IMG/VR virus record: IMGVR_UViG_3300013099_000910
Location: 1-20,238 of that record
DNA from: a virus
Length of the DNA: 20,238 nt
Strand: one strand, 5' to 3'
Position 1 is the first letter of the stretch. Every line of letters starts with the position of its first letter. Under the pieces are notes generated by a model, which did not search any database, was not told the origin of the DNA, and saw only the letters and a program-made list of their open reading frames with translations. Shown here piece after piece: positions 20,079 to 20,238 of the stretch. A program made the position numbers and the translations under genes.

Positions 20079-20238
20079 TCATTCTAAGGGCGTATTAAGA
20101 TGTATCAGTCGTTCATGTAATTGTTTAGATTCGACATCCAAACAATGTATATAACAGCTTAAAGCATATTTGTAAGCGTCTTCTAACTTTGAAAATTCTT
20201 TTAATGGGATATAACAACGATTTTCAAAGTCCACTACC
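20079..20238 (-). CDS. Hypothetical phage protein, C-terminal part (runs off right edge)
   Basis: 52 codons and a stop are visible. The sequence reads VVDFENRCYIPLKEF, then a helical SKLEDAYKYALSCYIHCLD and ends HLNTPLE. No family is recognised. The gene sits upstream of the resolvase and ends 9 nt before its hairpin, so its transcript would be the read-through RNA that folds the hairpin. No competing frame is better. Confidence 0.6.
   Translation of the reverse strand, partial: VVDFENRCYIPLKEFSKLEDAYKYALSCYIHCLDVESKQLHERLIHLNTPLE

Noticed and set aside
1-20238. tRNA genes, CRISPR arrays, insertion sequences, integrase or attachment sites
   Set aside because: Read for on both strands by eye; none recognised. 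A tRNA or covariance-model search could still reveal something I missed.

Overview
The window is a densely packed segment of a large lytic tailed-phage genome, most likely a T4-related myovirus of a Gram-negative host. The support is: a T4 gp16-like small terminase and a T4 gp17-like large terminase; many copies of the T4-type late promoter octamer (TATAAATA/CATAAATA/GATAAATA) in front of genes; low GC; genes averaging a few hundred bases; and start/stop overlaps (ATGA, TAATG) at most junctions. Nearly everything is on the minus strand. I saw no integrase, tRNA, rRNA, insertion sequence or CRISPR array, and I cannot name the host.

Layout, right to left in the direction of minus-strand transcription. 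At the right edge are a partial gene and a RuvC-like Holliday-junction resolvase whose late promoter lies in a hairpin that would cover its ribosome binding site. Next come two plus-strand genes (19417-19563 and 18629-19153) interleaved with a minus-strand membrane protein, and three paralogous proteins built of about 25-residue repeats (17772-19153), two of them diverging from back-to-back late promoters. Then follow two conserved phage proteins of unknown role (16471-17759).

From a strong early promoter near 16390 runs a modification operon: a small unknown protein, a C5-cytosine methyltransferase, a CmoA-like methyltransferase and a second C5-cytosine methyltransferase, all overlapping. 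Both cytosine methyltransferases have an altered motif X. A further early promoter (13491-13518) drives a block with two tandem paralogs, a toxin-like HxxERW protein and a DinG/XPD-type iron-sulfur helicase. Small unknown genes, a J-domain protein, an ATP-grasp protein and two unlisted genes of 50 and 59 codons follow.

The left part is the packaging region: small terminase, a protein with a degenerate P-loop, then the large terminase interrupted by a 443-residue intein with both LAGLIDADG motifs. An ADP-ribosylglycohydrolase is translationally coupled to the terminase. The left edge carries an 87-bp direct duplication that creates paralogous gene ends, one of them out of frame with the gene upstream.

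Two regulatory themes stand out. Four early-type promoters share a 16-bp spacer, and three of these share a leader ending in CAACTTAAAC. Several promoters also sit inside inverted repeats whose downstream arm overlaps the Shine-Dalgarno sequence. In that arrangement read-through RNA would be translationally silent and locally initiated RNA active, as is known for T4 genes e, soc and 49.
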